A DNA stretch of 52,892 bases from Streptomyces sp. CBMA123. Its GTDB lineage: Bacteria; Actinomycetota; Actinomycetes; Streptomycetales; Streptomycetaceae. The stretch is taken from NCBI RefSeq assembly GCF_014596465.1, contig NZ_MECK01000246.1:1-52892 (forward strand), read 5' to 3'. The notes below the pieces were generated by a model. The model saw nothing but the letters and a program-made list of their open reading frames with translations, was not told where the DNA came from and made no database searches. Below, piece by piece: positions 1 to 11,131 of this stretch; position 1 is the stretch's first letter; each line of letters opens with the position of its first letter. The position numbers were made by a program, and so were the translations under genes.

Positions 1-390
1 CGCGTCGGCGCCGCGCTCGGCGCTCAGCTCCTCCAGGACGGCCGCCTCGGTCGCCGACCGGGCCACCACCAGGGCGCCGGCCTCCTCGGCCCAGAAACCG
101 GCCGCCGCGGCGGCGCGCAGCCAGCCGGAGCGGGAGCGCCGGGCGAGGCCGAGCAGTTCGCCGTCCTGGGCGGTGATGCAGCAGTGGCCGAAGTTGCGGA
201 CCGAGGCACCGACCGGCTGCCGGTCGCGGTCCACGACGGTGACGGACAGTCCCCGGCTCAGCGCCTCGAAGGCGTGGGCCAGGCCGACGATGCCGGCGCC
301 GACGATCACCACGTCGCTGTGGCCGGGCGTGCCCGGGGCGCGGGAGGGGGATGCGGCGGGGGTGGTTGCGGGTGCGGTGCTGCTGCTCAT
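1..390 (-). CDS. FAD-dependent oxidoreductase of the phosphonate-associated type, 5' part only
   Basis: This is the first 130 codons of a gene that leaves the window at its left edge. A Rossmann FAD-binding motif (VVIVGAGIVGLAHAFEA) begins near residue 27, followed by an ESR/D-type turn (VVDRD) and the motif SVRNFGHCC typical of DAO-like oxidoreductases. Members of this subfamily (the TIGR03364 type) are commonly found beside phosphonatase-like hydrolases, and one lies just across the divergent promoter here. That supports a role in catabolism of a phosphonate or amino-phosphonate. The ATG at 390 is the only sensible start, and it gives an N-terminal low-complexity tail (about 25 residues, rich in Ser, Ala and Pro) ahead of the fold. 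The exact substrate is unknown. Confidence 0.85.
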   Translation of the reverse strand, partial: MSSSTAPATTPAASPSRAPGTPGHSDVVIVGAGIVGLAHAFEALSRGLSVTVVDRDRQPVGASVRNFGHCCITAQDGELLGLARRSRSGWLRAAAAAGFWAEEAGALVVARSATEAAVLEELSAERGADA

Positions 391-427
391 GAGTCCAGCT
401 AACGGGTTTTCCGATGCCGGAGTCAAG

Positions 428-443
428 AGATGTATGTACAAGT
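428..443. promoter_or_regulatory. Candidate GntR operator in the divergent promoter region
   Basis: Read on the minus strand this is ACTTGTACATACATCT. It shares ACTTGT-N4-ACA with the perfect inverted repeat at 549-564. It lies 38 bp upstream of the FAD oxidoreductase start codon, where it would cover that gene's promoter. The call is an inference from motif similarity; the right half-site is imperfect. Confidence 0.4.
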
Positions 444-548
444 TACCGGCTGTTCATCCACGCGACGATCCCCGGGAACGCGCAGGTGAACAGGAGAAAC
501 CGCAGGTGGACCGACCTTGAGAAGTTCCGCTCCGGGGTGTCATAGTCA

Positions 549-564
549 ACTTGTGAAGACAAGT
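549..564. promoter_or_regulatory. Perfect inverted repeat over the gntR start codon, likely autoregulatory operator
   Basis: ACTTGT-GAAG-ACAAGT has 6-bp arms and a 4-bp spacer, and it contains the GTG start codon of the regulator gene at 553. Palindromes at or near their own gene are common targets of GntR/HutC proteins. Its partner at 428-443 suggests that one regulator controls both divergent transcripts. Confidence 0.5.
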
Positions 565-1314
565 GAGGAGCTTCCTCTCCACCAACGGCTCGGCGCCGAG
601 TTCCTGCGCCGCATCGAGTCCGGCGAGTGGCCCGAGGGCAGGCCGGTGCCCAGTGAGTCGCAGCTCTGCGCCGAGTTCGGCACCTCCCGCGGCCCGGTCC
701 GCCAGGCCCTGGCCATGCTGCGCAGCGCGGGCAGCCTGGTCGGCGGGCGCGGAAAGCCGCCCGTCGCCCACCGCACCACGCCCTCCCAGCCCTTCGACAC
801 GTTCCTGTCCTTCACCCAGTGGGCCCGCGGCATCGGCCGCGAACCCGGGCAGCGCACCATCGAGGTGGCCCGCCGCCGGGCCTCCCCGGAGACGGCGGCC
901 CGGCTCGGCCTGGCCGAGGGCGAGCCGGTCGTCGCACTCGTCCGGCTGCGCCTGCTGGACGGCGTCCCGGCCATGCTCGAACGCTCGACCTTCGTCCACG
1001 AGGTCGGCCGCGTCCTGTTCGACTTCGACCCGGACACCGGATCGGTCTACCAGGAACTGCTGCGCCGCGAGGTCGACCTGCACCACGCCCGGCACACCAT
1101 CGACGCCGTCGCCGCCGGGCCGCAGGACGCCGAACTCCTGGACGTCGCCGCCGGGGACCCGCTGCTGCGGGTGCGCCGGCTCACCACGTCCGGCCAGGGC
1201 GTGCCACTGGAGGACGCCGACGACCGCTACCTGCCGGCCATGGCCACCTTCACCATCGAGAACACCATCGAAGGCCGTACCGTCATCGGCCGCTACCGCA
1301 CCGAAGAGGACTGA
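553..1314 (+). CDS. GntR family (HutC/UTRA type) transcriptional regulator
   Basis: A 253-residue regulator with an N-terminal winged helix (about residues 5-75; the recognition region includes PSESQLCAEFGTSRGPVRQAL). A C-terminal UTRA ligand-binding domain follows (about 90-245), containing the DRYLPA segment near the end. The GTG at 553 is chosen because the family normally starts a few residues before the PLHQRL helix; an upstream in-frame codon at 517 would add 12 unrelated residues. The gene is 4 nt upstream of the phosphonatase-like gene and divergent from an FAD oxidoreductase, so it probably senses a phosphonate-related metabolite and controls both. Confidence 0.9.
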   Translation: MKTSEELPLHQRLGAEFLRRIESGEWPEGRPVPSESQLCAEFGTSRGPVRQALAMLRSAGSLVGGRGKPPVAHRTTPSQPFDTFLSFTQWARGIGREPGQRTIEVARRRASPETAARLGLAEGEPVVALVRLRLLDGVPAMLERSTFVHEVGRVLFDFDPDTGSVYQELLRREVDLHHARHTIDAVAAGPQDAELLDVAAGDPLLRVRRLTTSGQGVPLEDADDRYLPAMATFTIENTIEGRTVIGRYRTEED

Positions 1315-1318
1315 CACC

Positions 1319-2008
1319 GTGATCGAGCTCGCCGCCCTGGACATGGCCGGTACCACCATCAACGAGTCGGGCGCCGTCTACCGGGCGCTGCGCACCGCCG
1401 TCGAGCGCACCGGTGTGGCCGTCACCGAGGCCGACCTCCAGACCTGGATGGGCACCGACAAGCGCGAGGCCATCGCCGCCCTGGTCCGCATCGGCGGGGG
1501 CACCCCCACCCCCGAGCTGGTCGAGGAGAGCTACGCGGCCTTCGCGGACTTCCTGCGCGAGGCCTACCGCAGCACTCCCCCGCAGGCCATCCCCGGTGTC
1601 GAGGAGGCCCTGGCCGAGCTGCGCCGGCGCGGCATCAAGGTCGCGCTGACCACCGGGTTCAGCGACGACGTCGCCTACCCGCTGCTGGAGTCGCTGGGCT
1701 GGTCCACCGGCGAGGGCGGCAACCTGGACGCCGTCGTCACCTCGGACGAGGTCCCGCGCGGCCGTCCTGCGCCGCACATGATCCACCGGGCGATGGAGAA
1801 GACCGGGGTGATCGACACCCGCCGGGTGCTGACCGCCGGCGACACCGTGGTCGACGTCGAGGCCGGCCGCAACGCCGGGGCCGGCGTGGTCGTCGGGGTG
1901 CTGACCGGGGAGCTCGGCCGCGCCGACTTCGACGGCCACCCGTACACCCACGTGCTGGCCGGCGTCACCGAGATCCCCGGCCTGGCCGAGGTCCAGCAGA
2001 CCGCCTGA
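1319..2008 (+). CDS. Phosphonatase-like HAD hydrolase
   Basis: A 229-residue HAD-superfamily hydrolase. Motif I is DMAGTT (residues 8-13, nucleophile Asp8), motif II is the Thr in ALTTGFSD, the Lys/Arg region is GRPAPHMI, and motif IV is AGDTVVDVEAGRNAG. The DMAGTT form and the helical cap place it with phosphonoacetaldehyde hydrolase-like proteins (the TIGR03351 type), which cleave C-P bonds or related phosphoesters. Family phosphonatases use a cap lysine for Schiff-base formation; I could not assign one with certainty, so the true substrate is open. The GTG start at 1319 lies 4 nt after the gntR stop, so the two genes are co-transcribed. Confidence 0.85.
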   Translation: MIELAALDMAGTTINESGAVYRALRTAVERTGVAVTEADLQTWMGTDKREAIAALVRIGGGTPTPELVEESYAAFADFLREAYRSTPPQAIPGVEEALAELRRRGIKVALTTGFSDDVAYPLLESLGWSTGEGGNLDAVVTSDEVPRGRPAPHMIHRAMEKTGVIDTRRVLTAGDTVVDVEAGRNAGAGVVVGVLTGELGRADFDGHPYTHVLAGVTEIPGLAEVQQTA

Positions 2009-2022
2009 GGCCGCCACCGGCA

Positions 2023-2054
2023 CCGGCCGGGCACCGGGACGGCGGCCCGGCCGG
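2023..2054 (+). terminator. GC-rich hairpin after the phosphonatase gene
   Basis: CCGGCCGGG pairs with CCCGGCCGG across a 14-nt loop, starting 15 nt after the stop codon. There is no U-tract, as is usual in these genomes. The rest of the gap up to 2219 is GC-rich and shows no further gene; it should hold the dnaE promoter, but no convincing -35/-10 pair is visible. Confidence 0.4.
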
Positions 2055-2219
2055 CGGCCGCGGACGGCCGTCCGGACGCGCGCCGTCAAGGAGGCGGAGC
2101 GGCGGCGGGAGGAACCCGTCAAGACTCCCGCCCCGGACACCCCGCCCGGCGCGTCGACCGGGCCGACCCGCTAGCCTGGATCGCTCCGCCCACCGAGGTC
2201 CACCGAGGAGCAAAGCGCC

Positions 2220-5810
<3,591 letters not shown>

Positions 5811-5825
5811 GCACTGCCGGGCCGA

Positions 5826-5857
5826 CCGGGGCGGGGCGCTGGTGCGCCCCGCCCCGG
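5826..5857 (+). terminator. dnaE terminator
   Basis: A perfect 14-bp stem (CCGGGGCGGGGCGC with its complement) has a TGGT loop and is followed by TTCCG. It lies 15 nt after the dnaE stop. Confidence 0.8.
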
Positions 5858-5880
5858 TTCCGTCGTGTCTCACCCATGAG

Positions 5881-5897
5881 ATGAAAACGGATATCAT
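5881..5897. promoter_or_regulatory. Zur/Fur-like imperfect palindrome
   Basis: ATGAAAACGGATATCAT has matching outer arms ATGA/TCAT and an AT-rich centre, which stands out in a 72% GC context. It resembles the actinobacterial Zur consensus TGAAAATCATTTTCA but differs at several inner positions. It lies about 60 bp upstream of the methyltransferase gene. The assignment to a zinc or iron regulator is an inference. Confidence 0.35.
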
Positions 5898-5954
5898 TAC
5901 AGCTCGGGTAGTGGATCGCGCCGATGGATCGCGCCGGTTCCGTTGCCAATCCAG

Positions 5955-6779
5955 ATGGACATGACATACATGGGCATCGAACGGGGACTGCGCATGCGCA
6001 CGGACACAGCGGGAGTCGGAATGCCGGTGGACGCGACCCTGGCCGGAGCCTGGGTGGAGCGCTGGGAGCGCCAGCAGGAGCGCTACGCGGTGGAGCGCGA
6101 GGAGCGGTTCACCGTCATCGTCGACGTGGTGGAACAGGTCGTCGGCCACCGCGAACGCCCGCTGATCGCCGACCTCGGCTGCGGCCCCGGCTCACTGTCC
6201 GCGCGCGTCGCCGACCGGCTCCCGCACGCCGAGGTGATCGCGGTCGACATCGACCCGCTGCTGCTCGCCCTCGGCCGGGCCGGCCACCCCCGGGTCACCC
6301 GCTGGGTGGAGACCCTGATCGGCCGGCCGGGCTGGATCGAGGACCTCGCGCTCGACCGCCCGCTGGACGCCGTACTCTCCTCCACCGCACTCCACTACCC
6401 GCCGCCGGAGGCGCTGCTGCGGATCTACCGCGACCTCGCGGGCGCGCTGAGCCCCGGGGCCGTCCTGGTCAACGGCGACCACCTCGTCCCCGAGGAGCCC
6501 TCCCTCGCCGAACTCGCGCTCGCGATCGGCCGACGCCGCTCCCAGCGCCGGGGCGTCGGCGGAGAGGAGGACTGGTCGCAGTGGTGGGACGCCGCCGGGC
6601 GGATCCCCGAGTTCGCCGAGCTGCTGGCGGCCCGGGAGCGGCAGCTGCCGCCGAGCGAGGGCGGCGACAACCGCCTGTCCGCCGCCCAGCACGCCGACCT
6701 GCTGCGGGTGGCCGGCTTCCGCCAGGCCGGCTCGGTGTGGCAGTACGGCGCCAGCTCCGTCCTGGTGGCACTGCGCTGA
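5955..6779 (+). CDS. Class I SAM-dependent methyltransferase
   Basis: About 274 residues from the ATG at 5955. The Rossmann methyltransferase motif I is IADLGCGPGSLS (near residues 72-83), and the acidic post-I residue is in VIAVDIDP. A post-motif region, LDAVLSSTALHYPPPEALLRIYRDLAGALSP in part, is typical of small-molecule methyltransferases. Several in-frame ATGs lie downstream (5961, 5970, 5994, 6021); the one at 6021 has the best ribosome-binding site (GGGAG), so the true protein may be 22 residues shorter. The Zur-like palindrome upstream and the PLP-enzyme operon downstream suggest metal-linked metabolism, but no substrate can be assigned. Confidence 0.8.
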   Translation: MDMTYMGIERGLRMRTDTAGVGMPVDATLAGAWVERWERQQERYAVEREERFTVIVDVVEQVVGHRERPLIADLGCGPGSLSARVADRLPHAEVIAVDIDPLLLALGRAGHPRVTRWVETLIGRPGWIEDLALDRPLDAVLSSTALHYPPPEALLRIYRDLAGALSPGAVLVNGDHLVPEEPSLAELALAIGRRRSQRRGVGGEEDWSQWWDAAGRIPEFAELLAARERQLPPSEGGDNRLSAAQHADLLRVAGFRQAGSVWQYGASSVLVALR

Positions 6780-6888
6780 CCGCTCCCTCACCGGAGATCC
6801 AACTCCCTTTCCTCACAAGTGGATTGGCCCCCTTCGCATTGGCACAGACTTTGCGATGGCGTGACAGAAAGCGCTGTCGATTCAATGT

Positions 6889-6907
6889 GGAAACAGTTAC
6901 CGTTTCC
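6889..6907. promoter_or_regulatory. Inverted repeat upstream of the PLP-enzyme operon
   Basis: GGAAAC-N7-GTTTCC lies in the 289-bp gap (6780-7068) between the methyltransferase and the decarboxylase gene, 162 bp before the latter. The arms are perfect. The gap holds no gene that I can support; its first half is relatively AT-rich, as expected of a promoter. The palindrome could be an operator for the three-gene operon. Confidence 0.35.
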
Positions 6908-7068
6908 CTCGGTCGACGACGCCCCTCGCGGCGGGATCCGCGCCCGGCGTCCGACCGTGCGCGCGCCGAGCCGGCGTGCGGACGAGCGGGGCAACGGGGC
7001 CGACAGGGGGCAGCCTGTCGGTGGTCGCGCCCCCTCAAGCCGACCTCTGACGGGGAGCAGATTCGCCG

Positions 7069-8553
7069 ATGCGGCCCTCACCGCTCTATCTGGAACCACG
7101 GCTGGAGCCGCGGCTCCGATCCCTCCTGGAGACAACCGACTTCCTGCACACGCTGGTCGACGCACTCGGGTCACCGCTCAACCTGCTGCTGCCCGAACAG
7201 CTCGCCGACAACCTGGCCCGCTTCCGGGCCGTCTACCGCAAGCACCATCTCACCGGCCGGATCTACTTCGCCCACAAGGCCAACCGCTCCAGCGCGCTCG
7301 TCCGGCGGCTCGCCGCCACCGACGCCGGGCTGGACGTCGCCTCGCTCGGCGAACTCCAGCACGCCCTCGGCGCCGGCTGCACCCCCGAGCGGATCATGGC
7401 CACCGGCCCCAAGAGCCGCGAGTTCCTCTGGCTGGCGGCCCGCACCGGCGCCACCGTCCACCTGGACTCCCGGGCCGAACTCGACGACCTCGCCGCACTG
7501 GTGCGCACCCACGCCCTCCCCCGGGTGCCCGTCATGCCCCGGCTGTCCGGCTTCCGCTCGCCGGGCGTCACCGTCCTCAGCCGGCCCAGCCGCTTCGGCT
7601 CCCCCGTCGGCGAACCGGACGAACTGCTCGACGCGCTCGAACGCCACCGGGACGCCGTCGAACTCACCGGCGTCGCCTACCACCTGGACACCACCGGCGT
7701 CGCCGAGAAGGCCGTCGCCCTGGAGGCCTGCATCCGGCTGATGGACGAGTGCCACCGCCGGGGCCTGCGCCCGCGCACCATCGACATCGGCGGCGGCTTC
7801 GGCGTCAACTACCTGGCCGACGCCGCCCAGTGGGAGCGGTACACCACCGAACTCACCAACGCCGTCCTCGGCCGGCGGCCCCCACTCAGCTGGCAGGGGC
7901 ACGGATACGGGCTGCGCAACGAGTCCGGCACCCTGCGCGGCGCGCTCGGCCTGTACCCGGCGCACCGCCCGGTCGCCGCCGAGGCGTACCTGGACGAGCT
8001 GCTCTCCCACCGGGCCCCCACCCTCGGGCGGCCGCTCGGCACCCTGCTGCTGGAGAACATGTACGACCTGGCCGTGGAGCCCGGCCGGGCGCTGGTCGAC
8101 CAGTGCGGGGCCACCCTCGGCCGCGTCCTGGAGGTGCGGCACACCCCCGACGGCGACTGCCTGGTGCGGCTGGAGATGAACGCCCGGGACGCCAGCCTGG
8201 AGGACCACGGCGTGCTGATGGACCCGGTGCTGATACCCCGCCCCGGCGCCGCGACCACCACGGGTGAGCCCGTCGGGGTCCACCTGATCGGCAACCTCTG
8301 CCTGGAGGCCGACCTGATCACCCGCCGGCTGGTCTTCCTGCCCCGCCTCCCCGCCCCCGGCGACCTCCTCGCCTTCGCGAACACCGCGGGCTACCTGATG
8401 GACTTCAACGCCGGCGGGCCGATCCAGCAGCCCGTCGCGCGCAAGGTCGCCGCGTACCGGCAGGACGGCGCCTGGCACTGGCGCCTCGACGAGCAGTACT
8501 GGCCCCTCGACACCACGGGGGCCGCGACACACCAAGGGGACGGACGGGCATGA
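7069..8553 (+). CDS. Y4yA-like fold-type III PLP decarboxylase
   Basis: 494 residues related to diaminopimelate/ornithine decarboxylases. The PLP lysine is Lys70 in AHKANRS. The glycine-rich phosphate loop is DIGGGFG (about residues 238-244), the EPGR motif is near 340, and a Cys411 loop (NLCLEADL) replaces the usual CESxD. The usual HVGSQ motif is replaced by YHLDTTG, so this is not a standard LysA. It resembles the Y4yA branch and, more distantly, SbnH-type decarboxylases of metallophore pathways. Its stop overlaps the next start (ATGA at 8550), so it is translationally coupled to a cysteine synthase-rhodanese fusion. The substrate is unknown, probably an amino acid adduct made by its neighbours. 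Confidence 0.85.
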   Translation: MRPSPLYLEPRLEPRLRSLLETTDFLHTLVDALGSPLNLLLPEQLADNLARFRAVYRKHHLTGRIYFAHKANRSSALVRRLAATDAGLDVASLGELQHALGAGCTPERIMATGPKSREFLWLAARTGATVHLDSRAELDDLAALVRTHALPRVPVMPRLSGFRSPGVTVLSRPSRFGSPVGEPDELLDALERHRDAVELTGVAYHLDTTGVAEKAVALEACIRLMDECHRRGLRPRTIDIGGGFGVNYLADAAQWERYTTELTNAVLGRRPPLSWQGHGYGLRNESGTLRGALGLYPAHRPVAAEAYLDELLSHRAPTLGRPLGTLLLENMYDLAVEPGRALVDQCGATLGRVLEVRHTPDGDCLVRLEMNARDASLEDHGVLMDPVLIPRPGAATTTGEPVGVHLIGNLCLEADLITRRLVFLPRLPAPGDLLAFANTAGYLMDFNAGGPIQQPVARKVAAYRQDGAWHWRLDEQYWPLDTTGAATHQGDGRA

Positions 8554-9878
8554 GGTACGACAGCATCACCGACGCGATCGGCGACACCCCGCTGCTCCGG
8601 ATCGACCCGGCGGTGACCGGCCTGCACAACATCGACCTGTACGCCAAGCTCGAACTGCTCAACCCCTTCGGCTCGGTCAAGGACCGCGCCGCCTGGAACA
8701 TGACCCGTGAGGCCCTCCCGGGCGCCGTCGCACGCGGCGACACCATCGTGGAGCTGTCCAGCGGCAACACCGCCAAGGCGCTCGCGCTGATCGCGGGCAT
8801 GCACGGACTGCCGTTCAAGAGCGTCACCAACCGGATGAAGGTCCCCGAGATCAAGGACCTGCTCCTGCTGCTCGGCGCGGAGATCGAGGAACTGCCCGGC
8901 CGCGCCGAGTGCCTCGACCCGACCGACACCGACGACCCGCTCACCCGGATCCACCGGATGCTCTCCGAGGCGGAGTCCGGCTACCTCCACACCGACCAGT
9001 ACTACAGCCCGCTCAACCTCCAGGCGCACCTCACCGGCACCGGGCCGGAGATCGTCCGCGACCTCGACGGCCGCGCCCCGGACGTCTTCATCGCCTGCGT
9101 GGGGACCGCCGGCTCCTCCACCGGTGTGGCGACGGTGCTGCGCGCCCACAACCCGGCGGTCGAGGTGGTCGGGCTGGTCGCCCACAAGTCCGACTTCATC
9201 CCCGGCATCCGCACCATCGACGAGGTGCACGAGGTCGGGCTGTTCGACCCCGGCACCTACGACCGCATCGCGTCGGTGACCGCCGACCAGGCCATCGACG
9301 GGATGCTCACCCTGGTCCGCCGCTGCGGCCTGCTGGCCGGGCCGACCGGCGGCGGCGCCTACTACGGCGCGCTGCGCCATCTACGGGCCCTGGACGCCGA
9401 GTTGGCGGACACCGATGAGCGCCGGACGGCGGTGTTCATCGTCTGCGACCGGGTCGAGAGCTACCTCGGGTACCTGCGCGACCGCCGGCCGGAGCTGTTC
9501 GACCAGCCCCCGCGGCCCCACTCGGTGTCCACGCTGACCGAGGCCGAACTCGCCGCCGTCCGGGCCGTCGACGTGGACGCCGCCCGCAAGTGGATCGCCG
9601 AGGAGCGCCCGCTGGTGATCGACCTGCGCGGCCCGTTCGCCTACGCGGCGCTGCACATCGAGGGCTCGGTCAACATCGTCGACGAGCTGTTCGACGAACT
9701 CCTGCACGGCGGACTGCCGTTCGGCACCCGACAGCCCGTCCTACTGGCCTGTCCGGTCGGCGAGAAGTCGGTGCGGTACGCCGCCCTGCTCACCCGGATG
9801 GGACACCAGGACGCCCGCAGCCTGGCGGGCGGCATCATCGGCTGGCGCGACGCGGGCGCGCCGCTGGTCCGGGACTGA
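8550..9878 (+). CDS. Cysteine synthase-like PLP enzyme fused to a rhodanese domain
   Basis: 442 residues. The first 320 or so form a fold-type II PLP enzyme of the cysteine synthase family. Lys44 in NPFGSVKDR binds PLP, SSGNTAK is the substrate loop and GTAGSS the phosphate loop. From about residue 325 to the end is a rhodanese module with the persulfide-carrying Cys401 in ACPVGEKS. The fusion implies that sulfur is handed between the two sites or that a sulfhydryl replaces an O-acyl group on an amino acid. The neighbours are a PLP decarboxylase and a SufS-like desulfurase, which fits a dedicated sulfur-amino-acid route. An SbnA-like role making 2,3-diaminopropionate is an alternative, but it would not explain the rhodanese. 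Confidence 0.88.
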   Translation: MRYDSITDAIGDTPLLRIDPAVTGLHNIDLYAKLELLNPFGSVKDRAAWNMTREALPGAVARGDTIVELSSGNTAKALALIAGMHGLPFKSVTNRMKVPEIKDLLLLLGAEIEELPGRAECLDPTDTDDPLTRIHRMLSEAESGYLHTDQYYSPLNLQAHLTGTGPEIVRDLDGRAPDVFIACVGTAGSSTGVATVLRAHNPAVEVVGLVAHKSDFIPGIRTIDEVHEVGLFDPGTYDRIASVTADQAIDGMLTLVRRCGLLAGPTGGGAYYGALRHLRALDAELADTDERRTAVFIVCDRVESYLGYLRDRRPELFDQPPRPHSVSTLTEAELAAVRAVDVDAARKWIAEERPLVIDLRGPFAYAALHIEGSVNIVDELFDELLHGGLPFGTRQPVLLACPVGEKSVRYAALLTRMGHQDARSLAGGIIGWRDAGAPLVRD

Positions 9879-9883
9879 ACGGG

Positions 9884-11080
9884 GTGGCGGAGATCAGCAC
9901 ACTCGAAGAACTCGACTCCTGGCACCGCGCGTTGCGGGCCCAGTTCCCGATCATCGTGGCCGATCCGGAGCAGGCCTACCTGGACAGCGCGGCCACCTCA
10001 CAGAAGCCGCGGGCGGTGCTCGACGCCGTCCACCGCTACCTGACCACCGGGAACGCCAACGCCGGGCGCGGCACGTACACCTGGGCCAACGCCACCACCG
10101 CCCTGGTCGAACGCACCCGCACCCGGGTCGCCGCCTTCCTGGGCGACCCGGCCCCCGGGCACCCCTCCGGCGTCCACTTCACCAGCGGCACCACCGAGGG
10201 CCTGCGCACCGTCGCCCGGGACTGGCTGCCGCTCCACCTGCGGGACGGCGACGAGATCATCGTGCCGTTCGCCGACCACCAGGCGAACGCCCTGCCCTGG
10301 TTGGAGGCGCAGCGGCTGCTGGCCGCCCAGGGCGTGCGCGTCCTGGTCCGCGAACTCCCGTACGACCCGGCCTCGCACGACTACGACCACCGGGCGCTGC
10401 CCGGACTCGTCACCGAACGAACGGCGTTCGTCGCCGCCACCCACGTCCACCACGTGTACGGCGGCGACATGAACGTCCACCGGATCCGGGCCGCCGTCGG
10501 CCCGGACGTCCCGATCTGCCTGGACGCGGCGCAGAGCGTCGGCCACCTGCCGGTGGACGTCACCGCCCTCGACGTCGACTTCGTGGTCTTCTCCGGCCAC
10601 AAGGCCCTGGCCCTGCCCGGCACCGGCGCGGTCTGGGCCCGCAACACCCGCGGCCCGGAGTTCCGTCCCGGCGGCTGGAGCGGCACCCCCAACACCAGCG
10701 GGATCGCCGGACTGGAGGCCGCCCTGGACTGGCTGGACGCCGCCGGCACCGAGCAGATCCAGCGCTGGACCACCGCCCTGGCCGCCCGCCTCACCGACGG
10801 CCTGCGCGGCTGTGACGCCTACCGGATCCTCGGCTGCCAGCAGAGCCTGGCCGCCGACTCCCCGGTCCAGCGGCGCGAGGGCATCGTCACCTTCCGCCAC
10901 CGCGGCATCTCCTCCACCGACCTGGGCTTCGTCCTCGCCAGCCACGGCCTGATGGTCCGCTCCGACGGCCACTGCCAGGCCCGGGCCGGCGAGGCCGACA
11001 GCTCGGTGCGGGTGAGCCTGCACGCCTACAGCTCCCCCGAGGAGATCGACCGCCTGCTCGCCGTCCTGCTCAAGCTGTGA
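9884..11080 (+). CDS. SufS-like cysteine desulfurase / class V aminotransferase
   Basis: 398 residues from the GTG at 9884, five nt after the previous stop. The PLP lysine is Lys240 in FSGHKALALPG. The histidine-rich THVHHVYGG motif stacks on the cofactor. A cysteine in SDGHCQA (Cys364) matches the catalytic position of SufS-type desulfurases (RxGHHCA). It therefore probably releases sulfur from cysteine as a persulfide. The rhodanese module of the preceding protein is the obvious acceptor, since the genes are coupled. It is unlikely to be the housekeeping Fe-S enzyme because no suf genes are near. No ribosome-binding site of its own is evident, which fits coupling. Confidence 0.85.
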   Translation: MAEISTLEELDSWHRALRAQFPIIVADPEQAYLDSAATSQKPRAVLDAVHRYLTTGNANAGRGTYTWANATTALVERTRTRVAAFLGDPAPGHPSGVHFTSGTTEGLRTVARDWLPLHLRDGDEIIVPFADHQANALPWLEAQRLLAAQGVRVLVRELPYDPASHDYDHRALPGLVTERTAFVAATHVHHVYGGDMNVHRIRAAVGPDVPICLDAAQSVGHLPVDVTALDVDFVVFSGHKALALPGTGAVWARNTRGPEFRPGGWSGTPNTSGIAGLEAALDWLDAAGTEQIQRWTTALAARLTDGLRGCDAYRILGCQQSLAADSPVQRREGIVTFRHRGISSTDLGFVLASHGLMVRSDGHCQARAGEADSSVRVSLHAYSSPEEIDRLLAVLLKL

Positions 11081-11122
11081 AACGAGCCCCGGCCCGGCGG
11101 TCCGGCCGGGCCGGGGCTCGTT
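11081..11122. terminator. Bidirectional terminator between convergent operons
   Basis: A perfect 18-bp stem (AACGAGCCCCGGCCCGGC and its complement) with a 6-nt loop starts directly after the desulfurase stop and ends 9 nt before the stop of the convergent phosphoesterase gene. On both strands the stem ends in TT, so it can serve both transcripts. Confidence 0.85.
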
Positions 11123-11131
11123 CGGCAGGGG

